A stretch of DNA of 64,000 nucleotides from NCBI RefSeq assembly GCF_009795885.1, contig NZ_WTEV01000001.1, positions 62,001-126,000 of the forward strand, given 5' to 3'. Positions 17,991 to 27,321 of the stretch are shown here, piece by piece; the first letter of the stretch is position 1; the number at the start of each line of letters is the position of its first letter. This DNA comes from Gilliamella sp. Pas-s25. GTDB taxonomy: Bacteria; Pseudomonadota; Gammaproteobacteria; Enterobacterales; Orbaceae. A program made the position numbers and the translations under genes. A model generated the notes under the pieces. The model saw only the letters and a list, made by a program, of their open reading frames with translations. It made no database searches and was not told the origin of the DNA.

Positions 17991-19607
17991 ATGAAGGAAT
18001 CAAACACATTTCTTGATCACCCACAAAAATTAATTTCAAAAAATACTTTTCTTTTTACATGGTTAGCTTCTTATTTTAATTATCGCCTCTGTGTAGTAAC
18101 TAAGTTAGTTGAACGTACTTTTTCATTGTTAAAATGTAGCAATTTACGTTTAATTCTATTGATTATTATTTATCCTGTGTTATTTGTTAATAATGCGAAT
18201 GCATTATCGGCAGCGACAGCAAATGTGGTAAATGGAAGCGCTCCGTACTTAAGCTTGGATGGTGGGGAAACTAAAATAAATAGTGCTGAAGGACTATTAG
18301 GAATAACGTTACCTAATGGCCATTATATTCCGCCAGGGGTAAATAGTGCGCTTTATCCTAATGCGACGATAGATACTTCAAGCGCAAGCAATCCTATTGA
18401 GTTACCAAGTACCACAACGTTTGCTGATATACAAACAATGGTACCAGTGGCAAGTTATCCTAGCATTGAGTTAAATAAATTGGTTAATTCGCCGTATAAT
18501 TATGGGAAAGATGACGATGGTGATGTTGAAATAAGTGCAACGGGGAGTTTGGCGATCCAATGGCAAGACAAAAAAGGTCAAGATATCACAATACAAGTCA
18601 AAAATCACCAAAAAGCAACATTAAGTGCGTGTAGCGCACCTTATAAACTGACACTAACGGCAACAAGCAGTAGTATATCAACAAAGTATGGTCAGCCAAA
18701 TAGCAATACCTTTATAGCTGATCGTTATAGCTATCATATTGTTGTTCCTAATATGGATAGGCCATGTCCTTCCGTTGCTTTTGCACAGCCCAATTTACTG
18801 TTTTCTGCTGGAGATGAGTCGCCAGATTTATGGAATGATCAAAAAGGGTTTAAAGTCGCCGATGTTGGTGACACAACAAAGAACTTCCCGACCACGGGAG
18901 CAAACAAATTGTATTTCTTTTTACTCTTAAAAAACATAACCCCAGAACAAGTAATCGCTGCAAATGGTACAAAGGTAAGTGCAACAAATGGTATGGGGGT
19001 GACATTATCATTAAGCAAGAGTACAACAGGTTGGCGCGACCTACCTTTAGGTGAAGCAGCATTAAAGATAGAACTAAATGGACCTGATATAAGCTCAAAT
19101 AATAAGGCATTTACCCCTTCATTATTTAATATTTATGCAGATAGTACCCATTTAGAATTGTTATACAGTTTCAAGATAGAGCGTTGGTATATAATCCCGA
19201 TTCAACGGAGTCACACTTATGAGGATATTCAAAAATTTTGTCGTAATTTAGGTAATGGCTATCGAGTCCCTGATGCTAATGACTTAACTAATGCTAATGG
19301 GGATGGCTGGACCGGAGGTATACCGGGCAGAAACATTAACAATTATCAAAGACGTTTAAGTTACCGAGATAGTAATCGTTGGATTGGCGGGATACTTAAT
19401 GAGTGGGGCTATATTACAGATACCCCTAACAACGCTTTCTTGAATCATGCATATTGGGTTTCCCAGTCGAATAACACCTGCCGATCTGGTTCTGAAATAC
19501 TCTTTGCAAATTCAATGTTTGGTAACGTCAATTGCTCAGGATATACCACTAGGGTAATCGAAGAAGATCAATATGATAATGTCGGCGATGTCTGTGTGAG
19601 CCCATAA
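17991..19607 (+). CDS. Secreted adhesin-like protein with DUF823-type C-terminal domain
   Basis: Not recognised by name. The 538 residues begin with an unusually long, basic N-terminal extension (about 45 residues) before the hydrophobic segment LILLIIIYPVLFV and a probable cleavage after NNANA, reminiscent of extended signal peptides of large surface proteins. The central part is Ser/Thr/Asn-rich and beta-like. The last about 260 residues (LWNDQKGF, NFPTTGANKLYFFLLL, then a paired-Cys, Trp/Tyr-rich module with FCRNLGNGYRVPDANDL, NEWGY and YWVSQS) resemble, from memory, the DUF823 domain at the end of Salmonella and Gilliamella intimin/Rat-type adhesins. No beta-barrel anchor is visible. It sits between pheA and raiA, which are neighbours in enterics. 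Confidence 0.6.
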   Translation: MKESNTFLDHPQKLISKNTFLFTWLASYFNYRLCVVTKLVERTFSLLKCSNLRLILLIIIYPVLFVNNANALSAATANVVNGSAPYLSLDGGETKINSAEGLLGITLPNGHYIPPGVNSALYPNATIDTSSASNPIELPSTTTFADIQTMVPVASYPSIELNKLVNSPYNYGKDDDGDVEISATGSLAIQWQDKKGQDITIQVKNHQKATLSACSAPYKLTLTATSSSISTKYGQPNSNTFIADRYSYHIVVPNMDRPCPSVAFAQPNLLFSAGDESPDLWNDQKGFKVADVGDTTKNFPTTGANKLYFFLLLKNITPEQVIAANGTKVSATNGMGVTLSLSKSTTGWRDLPLGEAALKIELNGPDISSNNKAFTPSLFNIYADSTHLELLYSFKIERWYIIPIQRSHTYEDIQKFCRNLGNGYRVPDANDLTNANGDGWTGGIPGRNINNYQRRLSYRDSNRWIGGILNEWGYITDTPNNAFLNHAYWVSQSNNTCRSGSEILFANSMFGNVNCSGYTTRVIEEDQYDNVGDVCVSP

Positions 19608-19701
19608 GACTACATTTTCTAAATTGAGAATGAGTATTGCTGCCAGTTTTGCGCCGAACATACTTATACTTAATATCACTGTTATTGCGATTTTATTTTA
19701 T

Positions 19702-19724
19702 AGAAGGGGAATTATTCCCCTTCT
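19702..19724 (-). terminator. Hairpin overlapping raiA stop codon
   Basis: AGAAGGGGA (19702-19710) pairs with TCCCCTTCT (19716-19724); the raiA stop lies in the loop. On the minus strand it is followed by an A/T-rich tail without a long U run. It may terminate raiA or protect its 3' end. Confidence 0.5.
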
Positions 19725-20041
19725 GGTATAGCTTCTTTTATGCTATTAAATGCTCGACGAGCTTCGCCTTTATGTTGTAGCTTATTAAGTTGTTTTTCAA
19801 GTTTATCAATAAGATCGTTAATTGCAGCATACATGTCAATATGTTTGGCAGATGCAACTAATGGCGTTCCTTTGGTGGCAATTGTTGCATCAACAATAAA
19901 TCCGTCTGGTTCTTTGGATAAAATAAAATGAGGGTTGATTAGTTGCGCTCTCCATTTATCTAATTTTGAAAACTTATCTTCTAGATAGCTACGAATTGCA
20001 GGGGTAATATCCATTTGTTTACTGGTAATACTTAACGCCAT
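19712..20041 (-). CDS. raiA: Ribosome-associated inhibitor A / hibernation factor
   Basis: Stationary-phase and cold-induced protein that binds the 30S decoding centre and stops translation. The start is set at 20041, giving 109 residues, because it has a strong GGAGG ribosome-binding site and aligns with the start of E. coli RaiA; an upstream in-frame ATG at 20095 would add an unrelated 18-residue extension. Conserved features are the N-terminal [15 protein letters not shown], the basic face [24 protein letters not shown], and the ILSKEPDGF strand. The extended C-terminal tail of E. coli RaiA is shortened. In enterics raiA neighbours pheA; here the adhesin-like gene intervenes. Confidence 0.93.
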   Translation of the reverse strand: MALSITSKQMDITPAIRSYLEDKFSKLDKWRAQLINPHFILSKEPDGFIVDATIATKGTPLVASAKHIDMYAAINDLIDKLEKQLNKLQHKGEARRAFNSIKEAIPEGE

Positions 20042-20276
20042 AGTTGACCTCCGCTTTTTATCAATAAATCTAACCTTTTTAAAAATTGTTATCACTACAT
20101 TGGCAAATTATTTTAGTCTCGTCAATAAGATATTGGTTATTGATCACATTTTTGTGAATTTAATTCAAAAATAGATTCTATTAATTAGCTATTGCATAAC
20201 AGTGGGGCTGACACTGATTTTACTATATACTGTATCAATAAGTATTTAGTTTATTCTGCGTTATAAGATATTTTCA

Positions 20277-21038
20277 ATGAATGAGGATAATGTGAGTTAT
20301 TTAGATAATGTAAAGATTGTTTTGGTTGAAACATCTCATACAGGTAATATGGGATCTGCCGCAAGAGCAATGAAAACCATGGGATTAACGAATCTTTGTT
20401 TAGTTAATCCAGTCATCAAGCCTGATTCTCAATCAATTTCGTTAGCGGCAGGTGCGAGTGATATTATTAAAAATGCACAAATTTTTTCTTCGCTTGAACA
20501 AGCCATTGCTGATTGTACTTTAGTGATTGGCACTAGTGCCCGCTCCCGTAGTTTGCAATGGCCACACTTAACCCCAAAAACGTGTGGCGATAAGATTATT
20601 CAAGAAGCAACTAAGAGCTATGCCCAAGTTGCTTTGGTGTTTGGGCGTGAACGTGTCGGTTTAACGAATGAAGAATTGCAAAAGTGCCATTATCATGTTG
20701 GCATTCCTGCTAATCCTGATTATAGTTCTTTAAACCTTGCCATGTCGGTGCAAGTTTTGTGTTATGAAATTCGTATGTCAATGTTAAACCTTGAAAATAA
20801 CATATCAGAGCAAAAAAATGGGAATATGTCAGAAACTGAATTTCCTATTGATGCCGATATAGAGCGTTTTTACCAGCATTTGGAACAGACTTTATTACAC
20901 ACAGGCTTTATTAAGGCCAACCATCCAGGGCAAATTATGGGGCGTTTACGTCGATTATTTACACGTGCACGTATTGAACAACAGGAGCTGAATATTTTGC
21001 GAGGTATTTTAACTTCGATTGATAAAACGTTACAATAA
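20277..21038 (+). CDS. trmJ: tRNA (Cm32/Um32) methyltransferase
   Basis: SPOUT-class methyltransferase that 2'-O-methylates position 32 of several tRNAs. The 253 residues include the knotted SAM-binding core: [23 protein letters not shown] near the N-terminus, then [19 protein letters not shown] and [12 protein letters not shown]. The C-terminal helical extension carries [31 protein letters not shown]. The N-terminus is a few residues longer than in E. coli; a second start would be possible at a nearby GTG. suhB and iscR, its enteric neighbours, are absent. It is terminated by a perfect 13-bp-stem hairpin shared with cysS. Confidence 0.95.
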   Translation: MNEDNVSYLDNVKIVLVETSHTGNMGSAARAMKTMGLTNLCLVNPVIKPDSQSISLAAGASDIIKNAQIFSSLEQAIADCTLVIGTSARSRSLQWPHLTPKTCGDKIIQEATKSYAQVALVFGRERVGLTNEELQKCHYHVGIPANPDYSSLNLAMSVQVLCYEIRMSMLNLENNISEQKNGNMSETEFPIDADIERFYQHLEQTLLHTGFIKANHPGQIMGRLRRLFTRARIEQQELNILRGILTSIDKTLQ

Positions 21039-21043
21039 TCACA

Positions 21044-21079
21044 AAAAATAACACCCTCGGGGTTGTGGGTGTTATTTTT
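21044..21079. terminator. Bidirectional intrinsic terminator between trmJ and cysS
   Basis: AAAAATAACACCC (21044-21056) pairs perfectly with GGGTGTTATTTTT (21067-21079) across a 10-nt loop, with A and T tracts on both sides, between convergent genes. Confidence 0.85.
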
Positions 21080-21134
21080 CAATCGACAATGTTTAATGCG
21101 CTATTTATTCATCAAACTTCTTATTTTGATAATA

Positions 21135-22526
21135 TTAACTTTTTTTCCGCCATGTTGTACCATTCGCGCCATCTTCAAGTACAATATTCATTGCATTTAA
21201 TTTATCGCGAGCTTCGTCGGCTTGTGCCCAATTTTTGCTTGCTCTGGCTTCGTTTCGTTGTTTAATTAACGCTTCGACTAATGCAATATCAACATCATCT
21301 TGCTGATTACTTTGTAAAAATTTTATGGGATCTTGCTCTAATAGTCCAAGTACTGCTGATAAATAACGTAATTCAGCAGCTAATTCATTAGCAAGTGACA
21401 TATTATTATCTGCTTTGGCTTTATTTATTTCACGAGCTAAATCAAAAAGAGTTGAATAAGCTTCTGGCGTATTAAAATCATCATTCATTGCATCACAAAA
21501 TTGGCGATAATAATCGCTGTCAGGCGTCATGTGTGGATGAGTTGGATCCGTATCTCGTAGTGCTGTATAGAGTCTCTCTAGTGCCATTCTTGCTTGCTTT
21601 AAATTTTCTTCACTATAGTTGAGTTGGCTTCGATAATGACCTGATAGTAAAAAGTAACGCACTGTTTCGGCATCATAATGTTTTAATACATCGCGAATTG
21701 TGAAAAAATTATTGAGTGATTTTGACATTTTTTCTTGGTCTATCATAACCATGCCGGAATGCATCCAATAATTGACATATTGACCATCATGCGCACAGGT
21801 TGATTGGGCAATTTCGTTTTCATGATGTGGGAACATTAAATCTGAGCCGCCACCGTGAATATCAAAGTGATTACCTAACTGATAACTATTCATCGCAGAA
21901 CATTCAATGTGCCAACCTGGGCGACCTTTACCCCACGGTGAATCCCAACTTGGTTCATTCGGTTTTGACATTTTCCATAACACAAAATCCATTGGATTAC
22001 GTTTAACATCAACCACATCAACACGAGCGCCAGCTTGTAGCTGTTCTAAATTTTGTCGCGATAAAACACCATAATTAGGATCACTGTCTACTGAAAACAT
22101 CACATCGCCGTTATCGGCAATATAAGCATGATTTTTGGCAATTAATTTTTCAACTAATTGGATGATTTGTGGCATGTGATGAGTAGCACGCGGTTCTATA
22201 TCTGGGCGTTTTATATTCAGTGCATCAAAATCTGCATACATTTCTTGTAGCATTCGATCGGTAAGTTGATCGCAACTCTCGCCGTTTTCGAGTGCACGTT
22301 TGATGATTTTGTCATCCACATCAGTAATATTACGTACATAAGTTAAATCATAACCTAAAAAACGTAAATAACGGGTGACAACATCAAATGCAACAAAAGT
22401 ACGCCCGTGACCAATATGGCAAAGATCGTAAATGGTTACTCCACAAACATATAGCCCAACTTTATTTGGGATAATAGACTGAAAGATTTCCTTTTCTCGG
22501 GTTAATGTGTTGAATATTTTTAACAT
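21135..22526 (-). CDS. cysS: Cysteinyl-tRNA synthetase
   Basis: Class I aminoacyl-tRNA synthetase charging tRNA-Cys. The 463 residues compare with 461 in E. coli. The N-terminal [15 protein letters not shown] contains the zinc-ligand Cys and the HIGH motif. Further zinc ligands lie in [14 protein letters not shown] and the HHENEIAQS segment, and the KMSKSLNNF loop is intact. The C-terminal helical anticodon-recognition region ends with DGANGTTWR. It is a single-gene unit with a 200-bp AT-rich region upstream, and its stop faces the trmJ terminator. Confidence 0.97.
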   Translation of the reverse strand: MLKIFNTLTREKEIFQSIIPNKVGLYVCGVTIYDLCHIGHGRTFVAFDVVTRYLRFLGYDLTYVRNITDVDDKIIKRALENGESCDQLTDRMLQEMYADFDALNIKRPDIEPRATHHMPQIIQLVEKLIAKNHAYIADNGDVMFSVDSDPNYGVLSRQNLEQLQAGARVDVVDVKRNPMDFVLWKMSKPNEPSWDSPWGKGRPGWHIECSAMNSYQLGNHFDIHGGGSDLMFPHHENEIAQSTCAHDGQYVNYWMHSGMVMIDQEKMSKSLNNFFTIRDVLKHYDAETVRYFLLSGHYRSQLNYSEENLKQARMALERLYTALRDTDPTHPHMTPDSDYYRQFCDAMNDDFNTPEAYSTLFDLAREINKAKADNNMSLANELAAELRYLSAVLGLLEQDPIKFLQSNQQDDVDIALVEALIKQRNEARASKNWAQADEARDKLNAMNIVLEDGANGTTWRKKS

Positions 22527-22733
22527 TATTATCTACAGGTTAAAATTAATGAATTTTGTTAAATAATATAACAAAAATCTGGATATGACGAAATTACTTA
22601 TTCTAAACTTTGTAAAGAAATAGTGGGAATATGCATAGATCAAAATAATAGCTTTTCGATTATGATTTTGATCTATGCCTTAATAGATAAAGAAGATATA
22701 TCTGAAAGTATAAGCTTAAAACGAATTATTGTT

Positions 22734-22985
22734 TTAAATTCGATAGAGATAAATGAGTATAATCGTCCCAATTACTGAAATTAATATACTAGGAAAGTTA
22801 AAACCAGTTACACTCCCCCAACCAAAGATGGGGCTAATACACCCACCTATTACGGTACCTGCCAAGCCTAATAAAGTCGTTTTAATTATGCCAATATGTC
22901 CTAGTGGCATAAAAAACTTGGCAATGAAGCCAGCAATTAATCCAGAAATTAACCCTAGAGCAATTATCCAACTTATATTATCCAT
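22734..22985 (-). CDS. GlsB/YeaQ/YmgE-type small membrane protein, copy 1
   Basis: Small inner-membrane protein of 83 residues with about three hydrophobic helices; the family (transglycosylase-associated protein) is of unclear function and often stress-induced. It contains the family pattern AGFIAKFFMPLG, then LLGLAGTVIGG and FGWGSVTGFNF, ending in LIYLYR. It is a paralogue of the gene at 23585-23830. The downstream flanks of the two copies also match (near 22685 and 23506), so a segment of about 350 bp was duplicated, and a decayed IS relic now lies between the copies. Confidence 0.85.
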   Translation of the reverse strand: MDNISWIIALGLISGLIAGFIAKFFMPLGHIGIIKTTLLGLAGTVIGGCISPIFGWGSVTGFNFPSILISVIGTIILIYLYRI

Positions 22986-23029
22986 GATAATTTCCTTTGT
23001 TTAAAATGTGTTACCATTCCACTCTAATA

Positions 23030-23470
23030 ACGCATAAGGCGTTTTTCCATTTATGTAGTGAATAAATCTTTTCTATCTTTTGCATCGCCAACTATTTGCA
23101 GATTATGCCATATATCTATGAAAGTTCATATTATGTTTTCATTTTTCCTATTTGTTATCGGGCAGGTGGTGGGGGGGAATTTTTGATTGATACGATAGTT
23201 GTCACATGTTGTAACAAATAGGTACTGCAAATTCTCAATTAATTGCGAAACGGTATAGACTCCTGAATATTTTTTACAAAAAATAGAACCTAAGAAGTGA
23301 ACCGCTGGGGAAATACCTCATAGTGAGTACAAAACTGATATAGAAAATTACGCTGCCTGTTTTAGTGTTTTATATTCAATAGGTATTATGTTATTTAATG
23401 CCTCACGAGGTATTTTCGTATTAGTTTCGTTTTTATAAGTATTTATTACAGTCGTTGCTCAAATTAGGTA
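23030..23470 (-). pseudogene. Decayed IS relic with transposase C-terminus, copy 1
   Basis: Nucleotide-level relative of 53285-53720 (shared blocks such as CGAAACGGTATAGA, TCCTGAATATTTTTTACA and GTTTTATATTCAATAG). On the minus strand, upstream of a stop at 23348-23350, the translation reads NTKIPREALNN followed by IIPIEYKTLKQAA. This resembles the extreme C-terminus of IS3-family integrase-core transposases; the frame is broken further upstream. The remaining about 300 bp is non-coding and also shared with copy 2. Terminal inverted repeats could not be identified. Confidence 0.55.
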
Positions 23471-23550
23471 AACAATGCAAGTAAGGCTAGCACTACAAAT
23501 GGAGATAAGGATGATATATCTGGAAATATTAAGCATGAAATGTATTTAAA

Positions 23551-23568
23551 CTGGCGGGAAACCCGCCA
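23551..23568 (-). terminator. GC-rich hairpin after GlsB-type copy 2
   Basis: CTGGCGGG (23551-23558) pairs with CCCGCCAG (23562-23569 region) just beyond the stop of the 23585 gene. The minus-strand tail TTTAAAT is a weak U tract; probable terminator. Confidence 0.55.
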
Positions 23569-23584
23569 GTGTAACAGGAACAGA

Positions 23585-23830
23585 TTATTTTTTTATGTGA
23601 CGATAGATATAAATGACTATAATCGAACCAAGCACTGAAATTAACAAACTAGGGAAGTTAAATCCAGTTACACTACCCCAACCAAAGAAGGTGCTAATAT
23701 AGCCACCCACTAAAGCACCTGCAATGCCTAATAAAATAGTTTTAAATACACCTACACTTCCTAGTGGCATAAAAAACTTGGCAATCCAGCCGGCAATTAA
23801 TCCTAGAATTATCCAACTTATAATACCCAT
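23585..23830 (-). CDS. GlsB/YeaQ/YmgE-type small membrane protein, copy 2
   Basis: 81-residue hydrophobic protein close to E. coli YeaQ (82 residues): MGIISWIILGLIAGWIAKFF, TILLGIAGALVGGYIS, FGWGSVTGFNF, ending in IYRHIKK. It is nearer to the family consensus than copy 1, which has a two-residue N-terminal insertion and has lost the basic C-terminus. A GAGGAAATT ribosome-binding site precedes the ATG. The biological role is not established for the family. Confidence 0.88.
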   Translation of the reverse strand: MGIISWIILGLIAGWIAKFFMPLGSVGVFKTILLGIAGALVGGYISTFFGWGSVTGFNFPSLLISVLGSIIVIYIYRHIKK

Positions 23831-24146
23831 GATAATTTCCTCTTGTGATTGAAATTAACTTTAGTTTACTTAAATTAATTAAAAAATCTAACAGAAGATA
23901 ATGTTCAATGAAATAGCTTTAATCGATTAATTGAGAGTCATAAATAATATGCAAAATATATTAATAACTAATACCACTAAAGAAAATAGGGATTTAATTT
24001 AAAAACTCACTTATGGATAAAATATTGTGAATGCATAAATTATTTTACATTTTATAATTATGGATAATAAAAGCTAATAATTTTTTGTCCTGTTTTCGTT
24101 CTCTTAACATATATTAAACAAGAGAAGCTGATAATTAGAGCAAAGT
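23831..24146. other. AT-rich intergenic region, no gene seen
   Basis: About 315 bp between the lysC terminator and the GlsB-type copy 2 start. It presumably contains the promoter of the latter; no coding frame, RNA or repeat is recognised. Confidence 0.5.
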
Positions 24147-24171
24147 ATAAGGGAGATTAAATCTCCCTTAT
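24147..24171 (-). terminator. Hairpin after lysC
   Basis: ATAAGGGAGATT (24147-24158) and AATCTCCCTTAT (24160-24171) form a near-perfect inverted repeat 5 bp beyond the lysC stop; the U tract on the minus strand is weak. Confidence 0.6.
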
Positions 24172-24175
24172 AAAA

Positions 24176-25540
24176 TTATTGTTCAAAAATTGTGTTATGT
24201 AGAATTTTAATAATCGATTCTGCGTCATTGCTTTTTGCTAATAGGCAAAGATTGTGAGTACTTGCCCCATAGCAGCAAAGTCTAATAATAAAATCATCTA
24301 ATACACCAAACACCTCTTTTGCTATCCCTTTTGTTGAAGTTAGGTTATTTCCAATAATAGCAATTAGTGCTAAGTCTTCTTCAACTGTGACATGACACAC
24401 AGTTGATAGTTCATCAAATAATGCTTTTGTTAATAAACTGTTACCGTTAGTGTTAGTGCCTGTGGTATCAATAGTTAATGCGATACTGACTTCCGATGTT
24501 GTGACTAAATCAACCGAAATATTATGTTTGGCTAATATCGTAAACACATTAGCTAAAAAACCTTGTGCATGCAGCATATTTAAACTAGTAAGTGTTAATA
24601 ATGTTTGCTTGCGACGTAACGCTAACGCTCTAAATACTGGTAATTTAGATGTAATGCTGTTAGTGTTGTAAACAATAGTTCCTCCTTCTTGAGGCGCTTT
24701 ACTTGAACCAACAAAAACAGGGATATTACTACGCACAGCAGGGACTAGTGTTGCTGGGTGTAGTACTTTTGCACCAAACGTTGCCATTTCGGTCGCTTCT
24801 GCAAATGATATTTCATCAATGCGTTTAGCTGCTGGCGTAATACGAGGATCATTAGTATAAATTCCTGCAACATCAGTCCAAATGTCAATTTGAGTGGCAT
24901 TTAATGCTTCACCTAATAACGCTGCGGTATAATCGCTTCCCCCACGGCCTAAAGTGGTGGTTTTGCCTGAACTTTCACTACCGATAAATCCTTGTGTTAC
25001 AACGATGCTATGACTGCTTAGTGATTTTAAATGCGCACAGCAAAGCTGTTTAATATCTTCAATTTTAGGTGTGGCTTTACCAAATTTATCATCGGTGCGC
25101 ATAACTTTACGGACGTCAAACCATATGGCATTTTTTTGTTTTTCTTTCAATATTTCGACAAACAGTTTTGAAGACATAATTTCACCGTGACTAACCAGCT
25201 CATCAGTTAATGCAGGTGATGTAGCTAAACTTGCGGCTTCAGACAAAGAAGCTATGTTAGCAATGATTTTGTCAATTTCAGTTCGTAGTGTGGGATTTTC
25301 AGGTAATTGTTCTAAGATGTTGTATTGGATTGATTGGATTTTGGCAATATGTTGAGATCGAACTTCGGTATCACGTCCTTCGGCTAAGGCGACTAATAAA
25401 TTTGTCACGCCAGCAGAGGCCGATAGTACCACAACTTTTACGTTAGGATTCGCTATTACAATATTGGCACTATTTACCATTGCAGGATAATCGGCAACAC
25501 TAGTACCACCAAATTTAGCAATTACAAATGATGTTTCCAT
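24176..25540 (-). CDS. lysC: Lysine-sensitive aspartokinase III
   Basis: Phosphorylates aspartate, the first committed step to lysine, threonine and methionine. The 454 residues compare with 449 in E. coli LysC. The kinase domain begins with VIAKFGGTSVADYPAM and contains the TTLGRGGSDYTAALL and KVLHPATLVPAVR motifs. The C-terminal third has two ACT regulatory domains (HNISVDLVTTSEVSIALT and GASTHNLCLLAKS). Regulation by lysine is supported twice: the ACT domains are of the lysine-binding type III enzyme, and a lysine riboswitch lies in the leader at 25622-25783. Confidence 0.97.
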   Translation of the reverse strand: METSFVIAKFGGTSVADYPAMVNSANIVIANPNVKVVVLSASAGVTNLLVALAEGRDTEVRSQHIAKIQSIQYNILEQLPENPTLRTEIDKIIANIASLSEAASLATSPALTDELVSHGEIMSSKLFVEILKEKQKNAIWFDVRKVMRTDDKFGKATPKIEDIKQLCCAHLKSLSSHSIVVTQGFIGSESSGKTTTLGRGGSDYTAALLGEALNATQIDIWTDVAGIYTNDPRITPAAKRIDEISFAEATEMATFGAKVLHPATLVPAVRSNIPVFVGSSKAPQEGGTIVYNTNSITSKLPVFRALALRRKQTLLTLTSLNMLHAQGFLANVFTILAKHNISVDLVTTSEVSIALTIDTTGTNTNGNSLLTKALFDELSTVCHVTVEEDLALIAIIGNNLTSTKGIAKEVFGVLDDFIIRLCCYGASTHNLCLLAKSNDAESIIKILHNTIFEQ

Positions 25541-25621
25541 AAATTCCTCATATTAAAAATGTTTATTTTTAACAGAGTTAGAGCGGGTGTGTCCTATTTA
25601 CAATTAAAAAATACAGACCAT

Positions 25622-25783
25622 GAAGCGCTCCACCTGTTAAGGTGACAACCCAAGGGATTCAGCCCTTGCAGTCGATTTGATGGCTTCTGGATTGGCAATC
25701 AAACCTCGGCATTACATCCCCTCGATCATTTATTCGTGGTTCCAGTCCCTAAAATGATTTACCTGAGTAATGCGCCTCTTCGT
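25622..25783 (-). promoter_or_regulatory. Lysine riboswitch (L box) in lysC leader
   Basis: Reading the minus strand, the leader carries the L-box conserved words in order: GAAGAGGCGC, GACTGGAACC, GAGGGGATGTAATGCCGAGG, GGGCTGAATCCCTTGGGTTG, TCACC and GGTGGAGCGCTTC. They match the E. coli lysC riboswitch in order and spacing. P1 is formed by GAAG near 25781 and CTTC near 25622. A TTGACA lies upstream on the same strand (25841-25846). About 80 nt between the aptamer and the lysC ATG would hold the expression platform, probably acting on translation because no long U-tailed terminator is seen. Confidence 0.93.
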
Positions 25784-25896
25784 TTTTGCAACTTCAGTAA
25801 CGAAGTCAGCGTTATATAGGATTAACGATTTTATTAATTGTGTCAATAGGTTAAATATTAAAAATTATTAGGTGTAATAAGTGAAAATTGCAAGTC

Positions 25897-26355
25897 CTAT
25901 AATTCTCGCTCAAACAATTCGATAATGGTTTGATACAATTGTTTTACTGTACACTCTTTAGTTGGTGTACTAAAAATTGTGTCGTCCCCCGCAATGGAAC
26001 CTAAAATACCTTCTGATTTACCAATTGAGTCTAGTAACCGAGCAATAAGCTGGGCGGCACCAGGGCTGGTGCGTATCACTACCATTGAACTATTAAAATC
26101 AATATCAATTACTAAATTTTTTAATGGGCTGCTTGTAGTTGGTACGCTGATTTCAGCAGGTAAACAATAGACCATTTCGGATTTTGCATTTCGGGTTCTC
26201 ACTGCGCCAAATTTGGTTAGCATGCGCGAAACTTTGGATTGATTGATGTTATCAAAACCTTGTTCTTGTAGCGCTTGTACGATTTCTACTTGCGAACTAA
26301 ACTTCTCTTGACGAAGTATCTCTTTAAATGTTTTAGTGAGATCGGCTTGTTTCAT
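25897..26355 (-). CDS. argR: Arginine repressor
   Basis: Hexameric arginine-dependent repressor of arginine biosynthesis and Xer recombination cofactor. The 152 residues compare with 156 in E. coli. The N-terminal winged helix-turn-helix ([36 protein letters not shown]) and the C-terminal arginine-binding and oligomerisation domain ([26 protein letters not shown]) are both intact. The mdh gene that is divergent from argR in enterics is missing; the neighbour here is mog. I could not identify a convincing ARG box upstream. Confidence 0.97.
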   Translation of the reverse strand: MKQADLTKTFKEILRQEKFSSQVEIVQALQEQGFDNINQSKVSRMLTKFGAVRTRNAKSEMVYCLPAEISVPTTSSPLKNLVIDIDFNSSMVVIRTSPGAAQLIARLLDSIGKSEGILGSIAGDDTIFSTPTKECTVKQLYQTIIELFEREL

Positions 26356-26520
26356 AATGTTCCTTGGTTTTTAATTTGTTATTGATATTGTACCAATATA
26401 TGCAGTCATAATACTTATAATAAAATTTTCTTGCTATTCAAATTAAAATAACGCCTGCTATTTTAGATAGCATTAATAATAATTTCGATATAGATAATTA
26501 TGAGTTAAATTGGCATAAAA

Positions 26521-27099
26521 TTAAAGAGTTGGTTTAATTGCATCTTTAGGACGAAAAGCCTTTATGACTTGTTCATGGGTTTCAATGTAAGGACCTTCTA
26601 ATAGTTGTATACAATAGGGGATACTAGCAAAAATGCCACTAACAATGGCATTACCTTGGTTATCTTTAACTCCCTCAAGGGTTTCTTTTATTGATTTTGG
26701 TCGGCCTGGTAGGTTTATGATTAAACACTTTTTGCGAATAACAGCAACTTGCCTTGATAAAATCGCGGTTGGTACAAAATGCAAACTGATTTGACGCATT
26801 TGTTCTCCATACCCTGGCATCACCCGATCAGCGATCGCAAGTGTTGCATCAGGTGTTACGTCTCTAATTGCAGGGCCAGTGCCTCCGGTGGTTAAAATTA
26901 AATGGCAATGTAGATTATCAACCAGCTCACATAATGTTTGTTCAATGACAGCTTGTTCATCAGGAATAATACGATTTTCGGTTACAAAAGGCGTTTTCAA
27001 TGCGGTTTGTAACCATGAAACTAATGATGGAATGCCTTCATCTTGGTAAACGCCACTTGAAGCTCTATCTGATACTGAAACTAACCCAATTTTAAACAT
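26521..27099 (-). CDS. mog: Molybdopterin adenylyltransferase
   Basis: Adenylates molybdopterin before molybdenum insertion in molybdenum-cofactor synthesis. The start at 27099 gives 192 residues (E. coli Mog 195). It is preferred to an upstream ATG at 27165 because an AAGGAAT ribosome-binding site precedes it and the alignment begins at FKIGLVSVSDRASSGVYQD. The MoaB/Mog signature LTTGGTGPAIRDVTPDAT and NLPGRPKSIKETLEGV are conserved. The middle and C-terminus read as Mog rather than MoaB (SLHFVPTAILSRQ, EGPYIETHEQVIKAFRP). Confidence 0.95.
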   Translation of the reverse strand: MFKIGLVSVSDRASSGVYQDEGIPSLVSWLQTALKTPFVTENRIIPDEQAVIEQTLCELVDNLHCHLILTTGGTGPAIRDVTPDATLAIADRVMPGYGEQMRQISLHFVPTAILSRQVAVIRKKCLIINLPGRPKSIKETLEGVKDNQGNAIVSGIFASIPYCIQLLEGPYIETHEQVIKAFRPKDAIKPTL

Positions 27100-27321
27100 G
27101 CTACTTATTCCTTCAACGATAAAGGCACACAGCTTGAAAATTAAAACTACACTGTTTGTGCCCAACCAATAATAATATGCGCTATGATCTTACAATGATA
27201 ATTTATTCGCATTGATATAAATAAAATTAAAAAGACCTGTACATTGATTGATTTTATTGTCAATTGATTTAACATGATATCATATTATTTAAATAGCAAT
27301 TGATTCACTTAGGATATATTT

